The notes below the pieces were generated by a model. That model was not told where the DNA came from, did no database searches, and saw only the letters and a list, made by a program, of their open reading frames with translations. Shown one piece after another: positions 1 through 8,685 of a DNA stretch of 45,890 bases. Source of the stretch: Chloroflexus sp. MS-G (GTDB lineage: Bacteria > Chloroflexota > Chloroflexia > Chloroflexales > Chloroflexaceae); NCBI RefSeq assembly GCF_000735195.1, contig NZ_JPIM01000026.1, forward strand, positions 1 through 45,890, written 5' to 3'. Position 1 is the stretch's first letter; every line of letters starts with the position of its first letter. The translations under genes were made by a program, and so were the position numbers.

Positions 1-17
1 GCGGGCCTCCGGCCCGC
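1..17. repeat. GC hairpin at the left window edge
   Basis: Seven-base arms GCGGGCC and GGCCCGC are separated by TCC. The arms are identical to those of the 25-bp repeat at 29197 and 29256, so this is probably another, diverged member of that family. No T-run follows, so it is not a typical intrinsic terminator. Confidence 0.6.
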
Positions 18-230
18 ATTGTGCAGTGGTTGCGATGGAACCAACACCCATCGCAAGCGCTCACGATGCGATCGGGGTTAGAACCCGCACCGACCGCGTC
101 GGCGGCGGACATCACCGGCGTACCAACGAGAGGACGCTGTACGCTGCTGCACACACGATGAACGGGTTGGGTAGCTCGTTGTTCCTCTCATCTGTCAGCC
201 AGGTGAAAACGTTAAAAAGCCCTAATTCAC
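18..230. other. Gene-free stretch upstream of lexA
   Basis: No convincing coding region is visible here. The stretch contains a perfect 9-bp inverted repeat (TTGCGATGG at 30-38, CCATCGCAA at 48-56). A short frame starting at 26 has no ribosome binding site and runs through the lexA promoter, so it is not called as a gene. Confidence 0.5.
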
Positions 231-272
231 GAACAAACGTACTTGACAAAACAAGTGTTCGGAAGTTATAAT
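231..272 (+). promoter_or_regulatory. lexA promoter with candidate LexA operator
   Basis: A perfect -35 TTGACA (243-248) and perfect -10 TATAAT (267-272) are spaced by 18 bases, predicting a start near 279. A dyad ACTTG-N6-CAAGT (241-256) lies exactly on the -35 box. GAAC-AAAC-GTAC (231-242), one base away from the Gram-positive LexA box GAAC-N4-GTTC, abuts it. Either could be the autoregulatory operator. The promoter is seen directly and the operator role is inferred. Confidence 0.75.
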
Positions 273-338
273 TACTACATCAGTTCTACTATTGCGCCGC
301 AGTCTACCGAGGCCGCGGTCAACGAAAGGAAAGTGGCC

Positions 339-989
339 ATGCGAAAGCATGAGATGTCTGATCGACAGGCAGAGATTTATCAATATATTGTACGTTTTAT
401 AAGAGAACGTGGTATTTCTCCATCAATTCGTGACATCCAGCGTGATCTCCATATCTCCTCAACCTCAGTTGTATCATACAACTTAGATGTCCTGGAAAAA
501 CTCGGTAAAATCGTGCGCAATGATAAAATCTCCCGCGGGATTAGCCTGCCAGGGTTAACACCAACCATGTTGCGAAATGAGATTGGTCGAGTGCCTTTGC
601 TAGGCACCATTACCGCAGGTTCACCGCTCCCCGATCCAGAAGAGATTGATATTAGTCGAGCAGAGCAGATCGTTGTCCCCGCTGATGTTGTCCCACCTGA
701 GCGATTGACGAACGTGTATGCGCTTAAGGTGCGCGGGCAATCGATGATTGATGCCCTGATCGATGACGGTGATATTGTGCTACTGCGCCAGCAAGAAACG
801 GCTGAGAACGGCCAGATGGTAGCCGCATGGCTGATCGACGAAAACGCGGTGACCCTCAAGAAGTTTTATCGCGAAGAGGGCCGTATCCGCCTGCAACCGG
901 CTAACTCGACGATGCAACCTATCTACACGCATCCTGATAATGTTCGTATTCGGGGGCGCGTGATCGGTGTCCTGCGCAGTTTGATCTAA
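339..989 (+). CDS. lexA: LexA SOS-response repressor
   Basis: This 216-residue protein has the LexA layout: an N-terminal winged helix-turn-helix (about 1-70) with the SPSIRDIQ recognition region, and a C-terminal S24-type autoprotease domain. The self-cleavage Ala93-Gly94 bond sits in TITAGSPLP, the nucleophile is Ser135 in RGQSM, and the general-base Lys174 is in VTLKK. On RecA-ssDNA contact LexA cleaves itself and releases DNA-repair genes. The ATG at 339 is chosen because AAGGA lies 8 bases upstream and it matches family length. The in-frame ATG-like start at 243 lies inside the promoter and would not be transcribed. The gene is monocistronic, with its own promoter and terminator. Assignment is secure from motifs and length. 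Confidence 0.96.
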   Translation: MRKHEMSDRQAEIYQYIVRFIRERGISPSIRDIQRDLHISSTSVVSYNLDVLEKLGKIVRNDKISRGISLPGLTPTMLRNEIGRVPLLGTITAGSPLPDPEEIDISRAEQIVVPADVVPPERLTNVYALKVRGQSMIDALIDDGDIVLLRQQETAENGQMVAAWLIDENAVTLKKFYREEGRIRLQPANSTMQPIYTHPDNVRIRGRVIGVLRSLI

Positions 990-1017
990 TCGCCTACTCC
1001 ACAATACTCTAATAGCC

Positions 1018-1047
1018 GATGCTCAATTGCGATTGAGCATCTTTTTT
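1018..1047 (+). terminator. lexA rho-independent terminator
   Basis: A perfect 10-bp stem GATGCTCAAT / ATTGAGCATC (1018-1027, 1032-1041) with a TGCG loop is followed by six T (1042-1047). It lies 28 bases after the lexA stop. Confidence 0.93.
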
Positions 1048-1050
1048 GTC

Positions 1051-1461
1051 TCAGATGGCCGATGTTATGCCTCGGTCTGATCTCATTCGCTCGGTAGGCC
1101 AACGAGCAGTGTTCCTGGTTCGGGTATCGTTTTCTCTTGCGGTTGAAACGGCACGAGTTATTGCCTTCGACTTGTTGCAGCTTGATTTCGAGTGGTCACA
1201 CACCCTTATCTGCTCCAATCGCTCTTGCCTTCTACTCGCCGGACGGGAGCGGAAAGTGGGCCGAGGGAAGGTAGGGGGTGTCGCACTTCTTAGCGCGTGA
1301 TCAAAAACCCAGATTTCTCATCGTACCGTACCCGTTCGACCATTGCGTAAGGGGTTACCAACGTTCTTTCCCGCCAGTCACTCCACGTTCCCCTTTCCTC
1401 TACCCGCGTGGGAGCAGAAGAGGGCGAGGGGGATAGTGAGGGGCCGTGTTGTACCACCGCT
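1051..1461. other. Intergenic region between lexA and the ABC operon
   Basis: No supported gene is seen; the open frames here lack ribosome binding sites and family resemblance. Around 1386-1443 there is a pyrimidine-rich block followed by a purine-rich block (CCCTTTCCTCT, then AGAGGGCGAGGG), an imperfect dyad similar in style to those near 37495, 39740 and 45820. Confidence 0.4.
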
Positions 1462-2544
1462 CTACGGGACCATCGGCGGCGCAATTGGCGGGGCATCAAC
1501 CGGCATCAGCCACGGCTCAACTGGCGGCACAATCCACCACCACTCGACTGTTACCCACATCACCAGCGCAATCGCGCCAATAACGACAACAAACCCTAGA
1601 TCACTCCAACGCGGTTGCCATTTCCGTGTCGGTAACGCAAGATGTGAACTGATCCAGAGCAGGATGAAGGTGCCCAGTCCAAAACCTAGCAATGTCGCAC
1701 GGTAGACCGGCATCAGCAACGGCCCTTCCGGTGCGTAACGCACGATCCCAGTACTAAACTGCGACAAGAAGGGGATAACCATAAAGGGATCACTGACGCT
1801 GAAAAATGGCAGATCGGGCTGCGGCATCATTGGTACAACCGTCGTTACGGCAACGATAGCGCTGAATGGATTGAGGTAGAGGAGCCAGGGTGGTGGGCTT
1901 TGCCCCGGCGGGGTACTGAATTGTGGCCAGATTGATGCGATAATTAGCGGTACACCGCAAATAAGCAGTACAATCGCATAGCTTAAGATGACCGCCGGTA
2001 CAGTGCGACCTATTAGTGCCGAACTGAAGAGACCTATCGTTCCGAAGAAGAGGGCCGCACCACCTAATAGAATGACCGTCAAGACCAGTGTGCGCAATGA
2101 GACACCACCGAAGATCAAGACAATGCTGAACACCGGTATTGATGCCACAATCAGTAGAAACAGATAGCTTAAGGCGCCAATGAGTTTGCCCGATAGCAAT
2201 TGACCGGGTCGTAAGGGCGTTGCCAGCAACATATCATAAGTCAAGCGCTCGCGTTCGCTGCTGATTGCACTGCTCGTTAATATCGGTGCTACTAACACGA
2301 TAAAGAACATCTCGGTAAAGGCCAGACCCTTGAATAAGGCCTGTCCGATATGTGAACTCAACACGACCGTCCCGCTTCGTGCCTGTGAGACCATATACTG
2401 ATAGATGCCAAAGGTTGTGAGGATCAGGACGAGCAGGAAGATGGTCAGGATCAGGTACGGACGGGCACCACGCATACGGGTGCGCGCTTCACGTATCAGG
2501 ATCGGATTGAGCTGTGGTATCCGGAGTTGTGCATTCATAGACAT
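1462..2544 (-). CDS. ABC-2 type transporter permease
   Basis: This 360-residue integral membrane protein has the ABC-2 permease arrangement. A cytoplasmic N-terminus (IREARTRMRGARPY) precedes a first membrane helix at about 28-50, followed by a cluster of helices at about 80-100, 125-150, 155-180, 185-210 and 290-310, and a last one near 322-340. The segment SSAISSERERLTYDMLLATPLRPGQLLSGKL is the hallmark loop of ABC-2/NatB-like permeases. It should form the channel half of the exporter whose ATPase lies 24 bases upstream in the same operon. Start choice is between ATG 2544 and ATG 2538; AGGGGTAGGA precedes both. The C-terminus is proline-rich (PPVEPWLMPVDAPP). The substrate is unknown. Confidence 0.87.
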   Translation of the reverse strand: MSMNAQLRIPQLNPILIREARTRMRGARPYLILTIFLLVLILTTFGIYQYMVSQARSGTVVLSSHIGQALFKGLAFTEMFFIVLVAPILTSSAISSERERLTYDMLLATPLRPGQLLSGKLIGALSYLFLLIVASIPVFSIVLIFGGVSLRTLVLTVILLGGAALFFGTIGLFSSALIGRTVPAVILSYAIVLLICGVPLIIASIWPQFSTPPGQSPPPWLLYLNPFSAIVAVTTVVPMMPQPDLPFFSVSDPFMVIPFLSQFSTGIVRYAPEGPLLMPVYRATLLGFGLGTFILLWISSHLALPTRKWQPRWSDLGFVVVIGAIALVMWVTVEWWWIVPPVEPWLMPVDAPPIAPPMVP

Positions 2545-2568
2545 TCCTACCCCTGGATGACGACGTTT

Positions 2569-3519
2569 TCAGCCAGTATTTGCCATTGTCAAGCGTAAGA
2601 AGAACTCTTCGAGGTTCTCACTGCGCGCACTAAACTCACTGATTGCCACGCCAGCGCTGACCAGTTCAGCAAGGAATGTGGCACACTGCTCTTCACCAAT
2701 TGGTTGCGTAAAGTCGACAATCAATGAGCGTGGATCAGCCGGCACAGTGCTAACAGTCTGTACCAGTGGTTGATGTTGAAGTAATGTCAGTGCTAAGACT
2801 ACATCGCTCTCACGAGCAATTCGCATGCGTACCCGTGAACCAGTGGCTAATTGTTGCTGCACCTCGGCCAACGGGCCGCTGATCAGCATTCGTCCATGAT
2901 CGATAATGCCAATCGCATCGCACACTTCGGCCAGTTCACTCAAAATATGCGAGCTGAGCATGATCGTCTTTCCCATGTCTCGAAGCGTGCGTAATAACTC
3001 GCGTAACTCTACCCGTGCGCGTGGGTCTAAACCGCTCGCCGGCTCATCAAGCAGCAAGATGGGCGGGTCGTGTACCAGGGCATGGGCCAGACAGAGACGT
3101 TGCTGCATACCGCGGGAGAGGGTTTGCACAAACGCATCACGTTTGTCACTCAGATCAACCAATTCGAGAAGTTCATCTACCACCTGGCGCAGGCGGGCCC
3201 CGCGCAACCCATAACAACGGGCGAAAAAGTCGAGATATTCCCAGACCCGTAGATCATCGTAGACGCCGAAAAAATCCGGCATATAGCCGACGAACCGCTG
3301 CGCCAGCCTGCTAGATAACCGTTCGCCCATAAGGCGGATTTCACCACTGGTTGGGGTTTGTAAGCCGGCCAACAACCGCAACGTGGTTGTCTTACCGGCT
3401 CCGTTTGGGCCAATGAAACCGTAAATGCACCCTTGCGGTACCTGCAAATTGAGCCGATCAAGCGCAATCAGCTTCTTATAGCGGTGTGTTAGTTCAATCG
3501 TTTCGATTGCTAGCGTCAT
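2569..3519 (-). CDS. ABC transporter ATP-binding protein (CcmA/NatA-like)
   Basis: This 316-residue nucleotide-binding subunit has Walker A at 37-45 (GPNGAGKTT), signature LSRGM at 134-138 and Walker B ILLLDEP at 154-160. The H-loop is in LSSHILSE. A C-terminal extension of about 90 residues resembles that of ABC-2 exporter ATPases of the CcmA class. Its ATG overlaps the stop of the upstream gene by four bases (ATGA), indicating translational coupling, and the permease follows 24 bases downstream. It energises export of an unknown substrate. No key residue is missing. Confidence 0.93.
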   Translation of the reverse strand: MTLAIETIELTHRYKKLIALDRLNLQVPQGCIYGFIGPNGAGKTTTLRLLAGLQTPTSGEIRLMGERLSSRLAQRFVGYMPDFFGVYDDLRVWEYLDFFARCYGLRGARLRQVVDELLELVDLSDKRDAFVQTLSRGMQQRLCLAHALVHDPPILLLDEPASGLDPRARVELRELLRTLRDMGKTIMLSSHILSELAEVCDAIGIIDHGRMLISGPLAEVQQQLATGSRVRMRIARESDVVLALTLLQHQPLVQTVSTVPADPRSLIVDFTQPIGEEQCATFLAELVSAGVAISEFSARSENLEEFFLRLTMANTG

Positions 3520-5870
3520 GGTAGGCGCCCTCGCACGATAGGATCAGGATAGACACAGCTAAAGTTCTGTATATCGCGATTCTTAAGCCGTAATCGTATA
3601 ATCCCCTGAGAACTGAGAAAATGCTCGGGCTGGGGTATCTCGACCTCGATATTTTGAAACACCTGGGTCGGAACCGATTCCCACTGCCCGTTCGTCCAGT
3701 TGTACAACTCAATATCCCCGTTCCAGAAAGCATCGGAGCGTAAGTTGAGCGCCAGGAATGCAGGTTGTAAACCGACAAGACTCTCTGGTAGCGTAAAACG
3801 CATAACCGTTGCGTTACTATCAGGAACAATGCCGAGCCTATCCCCGGTGTAGCATGGACTATTGAAACCACCACTCTGTTCAACTGAAATCGAAAAACTA
3901 CCGTTCCGCAGTTCTAACTCGCCGGTTGTGCGCAAATGTGCCGTACCACGGATCAACGTGAGCTGCTGCATAGTTGCTCGTCGTTCAAGCGGCGTCAGCC
4001 AGGTTATAGTATTACTATACCAGGCTAAGACCAATGGTTGCAGGCCGCGAGTGTTGGTGCCATACCCGTAAAGAGCATCGAGAATCCGGCTCCGTAATTG
4101 AATCGTTGGGGAAACCGGTTGCCCTATCTTCGCCATACCTTCAAATTGCGGGCCGTAGATCAGATAACTAAGTGAGATGCCATCAAAAGCATGCGATGGT
4201 TGTTCGAGTGATACCGAACGCTGCTCGCCGGGAGATAGGTTACCGATCATACCGACCCGATTCCCGTAGATCAGTACCACGTCTTCAAGTGAACGATCAC
4301 TGCGGTTTGTTACATCACCCTTTACCTCGTCACCGTCAATTGTAATGTGTGCGGTCAGGTCTGGCGTGCGAACGATTCGATCACTGAGCAGACCCTGGAG
4401 TGACCATTGTTGAATCTCTAACCCCTCTACCACCTGACCATCAGCAGCCGCCTGCACATAACGGCCATTCGTTAACGATGGTGTACTCCACGGTCCTTGC
4501 ACTGAAATCGGGCGTACTAACGCGGTGGTGTCAGTGGTACCTAAACGATAGGTAGACCGATCTGGGGAAAAAATACCAATGAATGCCCGTTCCCGCGCCA
4601 GTGTTGGGGTATTCGCGTCGAGGAGTGTAATCTGGCTGATAATGACTTCTCCCCCGCGCAGACCATAGCCGATGCTGTAGGCAATAGCGGCGAAGATCAC
4701 AGTCAGCACCGGTATTACGATCCAGCCCAGTGCCAGCCGATCTAACCGGCGTAAGACCAGGTACGTTATCGGCCCGACCACGATCAGATAACAGGCAAGT
4801 AACATGCCGATCACGTTCAGGGAAGGTAAATCCAGTGCCGGTAAGCTGGTTAATGCGCTGGCGAGATTCTCTTCAAGGTATGTTGCGTAGAGTTTGGTAC
4901 CAAAACCTAGCCCCTGCGGAATAAACGATGGAGGGGGAAGCAGTGCCTGCCATAACTCACGCCAGCCTATCCAGTTTATCAATTGGGGGGTAGCTAGATC
5001 AAACGCAAGAACGATTGCTTGACCTTCACCGTAACGGATTCCGTAAGCCAGTGGCAACTGACTCTTGATCAACGGTATGGTTACTGGGAAGACACGTTGG
5101 GTTGCTGTCCCCGTAGCCGGGTTTAACCCCACAAGTGTTAGCGGCGGATCACTAAGTGGGTCTGATCGAGCGCTGACTGTGGCAGCGACAAGCTCTGGTG
5201 GCAAGAGTGACAACGTGCGTTGTATGCCAATATCACCATTCACCAGCAACGTGCCACCACGTTGTACCCAGCCTTGTAACGCACTCTGCTGCGCTGGTGA
5301 CACTTCATTGACCGCAACATCGGTGAGAATAAGGGCATCAAAGGCCGACAGCCCTAAACTTTCTGTCGGCAACTCCATCAGAGACAAGGGCACGCTTGTC
5401 ACTCGTATGCCATCAGTCAACTGTGCAGGTAAACGAACTTCACGATCACCGATCACGCCAACCAGTACACCTTCCGAGACCAGTTGCAAACGTGCTGAAG
5501 TCGTGGCTACCTCAGCGCCGTCCGCTAATAGTCGGACATTGAGTTGCCGTGAGTTGCCGTAGATGTACGCAAGGATCGTGACTCCTTTCCGGCCCCCACC
5601 TGGCACATTAATAAATGTGCTCTGAAAAGGCCCATTACTCGTTCCAACCACGATCTCAACACTACGGTCAACGCCTCTGTTTGTTACTTCCACAGCGACC
5701 GGTAACCACGTTCCAGGACGAACAAAACCTTGAAACGCCGGTCGGGCAACCAGCGTCATATCCGGCATATCCGACGATTGGGCCGTAGTTGTTGCCACGA
5801 TGCTATGACTTAAAACCAGCCAGACCAGCAACAGTCCTGGCAACAAAAGCCTCACACGCCATGGGTGCAT
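3516..5870 (-). CDS. Large exported membrane protein of the ABC-2 operon, GATase-like fold suspected
   Basis: This 784-residue protein begins with a signal peptide (about 1-31, hydrophobic core LLLPGLLLVWLVLSH). An immunoglobulin-like beta segment (about 38-130) follows. Residues about 135-320 show the alternating strand/helix pattern of a class I amidotransferase-like fold (FDALILTDVAV, LQGWVQRGGTLLVNGD) without a catalytic Cys-His pair. Two membrane helices lie near 350-372 and 378-402, followed by a long beta-rich C-terminal domain. The architecture recalls GldG-type ABC auxiliary proteins and Chloroflexota membrane proteins that accompany ABC-2 exporters. It is the first gene of the operon, with GGAGG seven bases before the ATG, and it overlaps the ATPase start by four bases. 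The exact function is not recognised; an extracytoplasmic partner of the exporter is inferred. Confidence 0.8.
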   Translation of the reverse strand: MHPWRVRLLLPGLLLVWLVLSHSIVATTTAQSSDMPDMTLVARPAFQGFVRPGTWLPVAVEVTNRGVDRSVEIVVGTSNGPFQSTFINVPGGGRKGVTILAYIYGNSRQLNVRLLADGAEVATTSARLQLVSEGVLVGVIGDREVRLPAQLTDGIRVTSVPLSLMELPTESLGLSAFDALILTDVAVNEVSPAQQSALQGWVQRGGTLLVNGDIGIQRTLSLLPPELVAATVSARSDPLSDPPLTLVGLNPATGTATQRVFPVTIPLIKSQLPLAYGIRYGEGQAIVLAFDLATPQLINWIGWRELWQALLPPPSFIPQGLGFGTKLYATYLEENLASALTSLPALDLPSLNVIGMLLACYLIVVGPITYLVLRRLDRLALGWIVIPVLTVIFAAIAYSIGYGLRGGEVIISQITLLDANTPTLARERAFIGIFSPDRSTYRLGTTDTTALVRPISVQGPWSTPSLTNGRYVQAAADGQVVEGLEIQQWSLQGLLSDRIVRTPDLTAHITIDGDEVKGDVTNRSDRSLEDVVLIYGNRVGMIGNLSPGEQRSVSLEQPSHAFDGISLSYLIYGPQFEGMAKIGQPVSPTIQLRSRILDALYGYGTNTRGLQPLVLAWYSNTITWLTPLERRATMQQLTLIRGTAHLRTTGELELRNGSFSISVEQSGGFNSPCYTGDRLGIVPDSNATVMRFTLPESLVGLQPAFLALNLRSDAFWNGDIELYNWTNGQWESVPTQVFQNIEVEIPQPEHFLSSQGIIRLRLKNRDIQNFSCVYPDPIVRGRLP

Positions 5871-6222
5871 GCGGTTTCCTCCATCACACGATTGTTAGTC
5901 AGAATTACCTGACCGATGAAAGACATCACTAAGCACTTCATACCCTGCCGCATTAATCCAGGCAATCCGATAGCACACCGATATTAAGAGAGTGCGTGCC
6001 TGCCAACAAATCTTTTGGCTTGCAATCGATCTCGCCTTCCCGCAGCTCTTTCTCAATCTGATGCCGAGGAAAGGAAAGAGGAGTTGGGCTTAGGACGCTG
6101 ATATTCACTTCTACGTATGTAGACGTCACCTTCAGAAAAAGGTTCCAACACAACACAAACGCGCCCTTCTCCGGTAAGGAGGAAAGGCGCGGCAATCGTG
6201 GCTGCGGTATAATCAACTACGC
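5871..6222. other. Intergenic region, no supported gene
   Basis: An 87-residue minus-strand frame (5953-6216) starts with TTG, has no ribosome binding site and matches nothing recognised. The region contains a short dyad (GCGCCCTTCTCC ... GGAGGAAAGGCGC, about 6151-6189), which may terminate the microprotein gene upstream on the minus strand. Confidence 0.4.
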
Positions 6223-6357
6223 TTAGCGGCGATAGCGGTGCGATGGATAACGGTCGCGAATACGCACCCGAATTGGATCGGGTTGTACCCGACGCAGCGA
6301 TGCTAATACGCCACCGGCAATCACGATGAAAGCCGCCAGAAGAAGTAAAGTCATCAT
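6223..6357 (-). CDS. 44-residue single-pass membrane microprotein
   Basis: Translation starts at an ATG-ATG pair (6355-6357, 6352-6354) preceded by AAAGGA with a 9-base gap and ends at TAA 6223-6225. The product opens with a hydrophobic helix (MMTLLLLAAFIVIAGGVLA) and continues with a strongly basic, arginine- and tyrosine-rich tail (RRVQPDPIRVRIRDRY...). This is a single-pass membrane protein with a positively charged, probably cytoplasmic C-terminus. It is divergently transcribed from birA with its own plausible promoter (6427-6455). No family is recognised. Coding status rests on the start signals, the amphipathic composition and the lack of any competing feature. Confidence 0.6.
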   Translation of the reverse strand: MMTLLLLAAFIVIAGGVLASLRRVQPDPIRVRIRDRYPSHRYRR

Positions 6358-6426
6358 ACGCGAATCCTTTCCGCTGCGAAATGGGTCAACACCCGCGGGC
6401 GCAAGTGTATTGTTTCAGTAGTGAGT

Positions 6427-6455
6427 AGTATAACGAAAAATTGTTACCACGTCCA
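6427..6455 (-). promoter_or_regulatory. Probable promoter of the microprotein gene
   Basis: Reading the minus strand, TGGACG (6450-6455) and TATACT (6427-6432) are separated by 17 bases, predicting a start near 6420 and a leader of about 60 bases. The -35 is imperfect (4 of 6). Confidence 0.45.
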
Positions 6456-6527
6456 TACCATTTCGTGGATTTTTAGTATTTTTTCATCTTCGGCCCCAGT
6501 GGCTGTCTTGTCATTGATGGAGGTACT

Positions 6528-7349
6528 ATGCTTGATCCTGTGGCAATTCGCGCCGGCTTGGCCTCGGAAGCCATGCTTCCGGTCACCATCTACTGTTACG
6601 ATCAGGTCGGATCGACGATGGATGTAGCCCGTACAGCGATCCAATCTTTGCCACCGGCGGCGTTACCGGTCTTGGTTGTTGCCGAGGAGCAAACCGCCGG
6701 TCGCGGTCGGCTTGGGCGGCGTTGGTTTGCCCCGCCGGGAAGTGCCCTGCTCTTTTCTCTGGGTCTCTATCCACCTCCCATCGCTACGACCACTCCGACT
6801 GCATTGATCTGGATGGCGGCGGTTGCCCTGATCGAAGCGATTGAACGTGAGACGCCATTACGTGTCGGATTGAAATGGCCTAATGATGTACTCGTCCAGA
6901 CTGCGACCGGTTGGGCCAAGACAGCCGGTATTCTGCTTGAAGGTGGTTGGGATAAAAATCGGCTGGTATGGGCAATTATCGGCTGTGGGGTCAATATCAG
7001 CGCGGCTCCTGATCCAGAGGTTACACGCTATCCGGCAACTGCACTGGCGATTGCGGCGGCAACACCCATTGATCGCCTTCAATTTTTACAGACACTGCTT
7101 CAGCGCTACGATTACTGGTTTCGTCAACTTCAGGCTGGTGATAGCGAATTCTTGTGGCAAACCTGGCGGAACCGTTTATTGACTCTGGGCCAGGTAGTCC
7201 AGATCACTACTTTGACCGATATCATTTGCGGTGAAGCGATTGATGTTGATCGCAATGGTTCATTGATCGTGCGTGATGGCAGTGGTGCATTACGCTGGAT
7301 CGAGAGTGGTGATGTTGGTATCATCGGCGATCATGCGAGTGATGTGTGA
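6528..7349 (+). CDS. birA: Biotin--[acetyl-CoA-carboxylase] ligase, monofunctional
   Basis: This 273-residue enzyme activates biotin with ATP and transfers it to the biotin carboxyl carrier domain of carboxylases. The biotinyl-adenylate binding loop GRGRLGR is at 58-64 and KWPNDV at 116-121. A C-terminal BPL-C beta-barrel is near 225-270. There is no N-terminal helix-turn-helix, so this is the short, non-repressor form. GGAGG at 6519-6523 supports the ATG at 6528. In Chloroflexus-like organisms the enzyme would serve acetyl-CoA/propionyl-CoA carboxylase of the 3-hydroxypropionate cycle; that link is inference. It stands alone, divergent from the microprotein gene. Confidence 0.93.
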   Translation: MLDPVAIRAGLASEAMLPVTIYCYDQVGSTMDVARTAIQSLPPAALPVLVVAEEQTAGRGRLGRRWFAPPGSALLFSLGLYPPPIATTTPTALIWMAAVALIEAIERETPLRVGLKWPNDVLVQTATGWAKTAGILLEGGWDKNRLVWAIIGCGVNISAAPDPEVTRYPATALAIAAATPIDRLQFLQTLLQRYDYWFRQLQAGDSEFLWQTWRNRLLTLGQVVQITTLTDIICGEAIDVDRNGSLIVRDGSGALRWIESGDVGIIGDHASDV

Positions 7350-7419
7350 CAACTCCCTGGTATCAGAGGTTTTTCAGCCGAGTATCATTGTGTCTTGTCT
7401 TCAAGAAGTAACAATGATA

Positions 7420-7428
7420 TGGTATAGT
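7420..7428 (+). promoter_or_regulatory. Extended -10 promoter upstream of the LCP gene
   Basis: TGG-TATAGT (7420-7428) is an extended -10 element without a good -35. The predicted start near 7435 would give a leader of about 138 bases. The same TGN-TATA pattern recurs at 19763, 26663 and 35124. Confidence 0.45.
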
Positions 7429-7572
7429 AGCAAGCGATGCAAAATACAACAGCAAAGATGCCTGATTTGATCCATGACGATCATTGTGCAGAGCAACAGA
7501 AATAGTGATAATCAATACGACTGCTCTGCCTAGACCGCGACAAAGGGTATCTGAAATGCGGAGTAGGAGGTT

Positions 7573-8685
7573 ATGATAACTTCGCCTAGGCGGATTTTGA
7601 ACGGCGCCATACTTATCATTAGCCTGATCGCTGTAGCCACGCTGCTACGAATCGGGCTTGAATGGCGCCAGGCTATAGCAGATATTGATGCGATGATTGT
7701 CACCCCGGCCACATTGCCTACTGAACCAACCGTTATTCCCACCCCACAACCTGCTGTTGTCGAGGAAGTTTTCGGTCCACCTCCAGCAACTCCTGTTGTG
7801 CAACCGACAGCATCTCTGGCGACAAACCCCGCACCAGCCGCCACCGCAACTGCCGAGGCTCTTCAGCTTAGCCGATCAGAATTGAACATTCTCTTATTGG
7901 GAACTGATGCCCGTCCCGATGAAAGTGGGCCGACCCGCACCGATGCTATCGTGCTTGTCCATATTGCCCGTGATACCGGCCGTGTTAGTATGCTCTCCAT
8001 CCCACGCGATCTCTGGGTAAGCTATCCTATTGGCGGTGAAGGTCGGATCAACGCAGCGTATGCTATCGGCGAACATCGGTTTGGCCCAGGCGGTGGTGCA
8101 GCCCTGGCCAAATCAACGGTGAGTAAGCTGCTGGGGATTCCAGTTGATTATTTCATCCTGATCAATTTTGAAGGTTTCAAGAAGATTATCGACATTATCG
8201 GCGGAATCGAGATTGATGTACCAAAACCAATTTACGATCCGGCCTATCCAACAGATGACTACCGCACGATCGAAGTGTCGTTTGCAGCCGGGCGACAATG
8301 GATGGACAGTGAGCGTGCGCTGATCTATGCCCGTACTCGCCATGCGGATAGCGATTTTGGTCGCAACCAGCGTCAACAACAGGTATTGATGGCGATTTTT
8401 CAACGAGTTCGTGAGCGAGGCTTATTACAACAACTCACCAGTCTCGACGATTATACCGGTGCGCTTCGTGGGTATGTACTAACCGACCTTAATTACCGTA
8501 TGATGCTCGAACTGGCCAGTTTTGCCCGCACGATTGACACGCAACAGATTTTGCGCTACGCCATCGATTCATCATCAATCGTCGAACTTGATGGTAATGC
8601 AACGTTTAGCGTTCGTCCACAGGCATTACGTCGCATTGTCGCACAATTTACTGGCGAAGCGGTCTCAACTGCCGGTGGCGAATAA
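7573..8685 (+). CDS. LytR-CpsA-Psr (LCP) family cell-wall polymer ligase
   Basis: This 370-residue protein has one N-terminal membrane helix (about 11-27), a Pro/Thr-rich extracytoplasmic linker (about 45-95) and the LCP domain (about 105-300). LCP landmarks are NILLLGTDARPDE, RTDAIVLVHI, MLSIPRDLWV, INAAYAIG, VDYFILINFEGF and the terminal RARTRHADSDFGRNQRQQ-type segment that binds polyprenyl pyrophosphate. LCP enzymes transfer lipid-linked glycopolymers onto peptidoglycan. AGGAGG sits four bases before the ATG. It is followed directly by murJ, and the pair suggests an envelope operon. The acceptor polymer in this organism is unknown. Confidence 0.92.
   Translation: MITSPRRILNGAILIISLIAVATLLRIGLEWRQAIADIDAMIVTPATLPTEPTVIPTPQPAVVEEVFGPPPATPVVQPTASLATNPAPAATATAEALQLSRSELNILLLGTDARPDESGPTRTDAIVLVHIARDTGRVSMLSIPRDLWVSYPIGGEGRINAAYAIGEHRFGPGGGAALAKSTVSKLLGIPVDYFILINFEGFKKIIDIIGGIEIDVPKPIYDPAYPTDDYRTIEVSFAAGRQWMDSERALIYARTRHADSDFGRNQRQQQVLMAIFQRVRERGLLQQLTSLDDYTGALRGYVLTDLNYRMMLELASFARTIDTQQILRYAIDSSSIVELDGNATFSVRPQALRRIVAQFTGEAVSTAGGE

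Noticed and set aside
26..271. 81-codon plus-strand frame before lexA
   Set aside because: No ribosome site, runs into the lexA promoter and resembles no protein.
1046..1300. 84-codon frame after the lexA terminator
   Set aside because: Begins in the terminator T-run, has no start signals and composition is unlike the neighbouring genes.
5953..6216. 87-codon minus-strand frame downstream of the microprotein gene
   Set aside because: TTG start without ribosome site, pyrimidine/purine dyads inside and no recognisable family.
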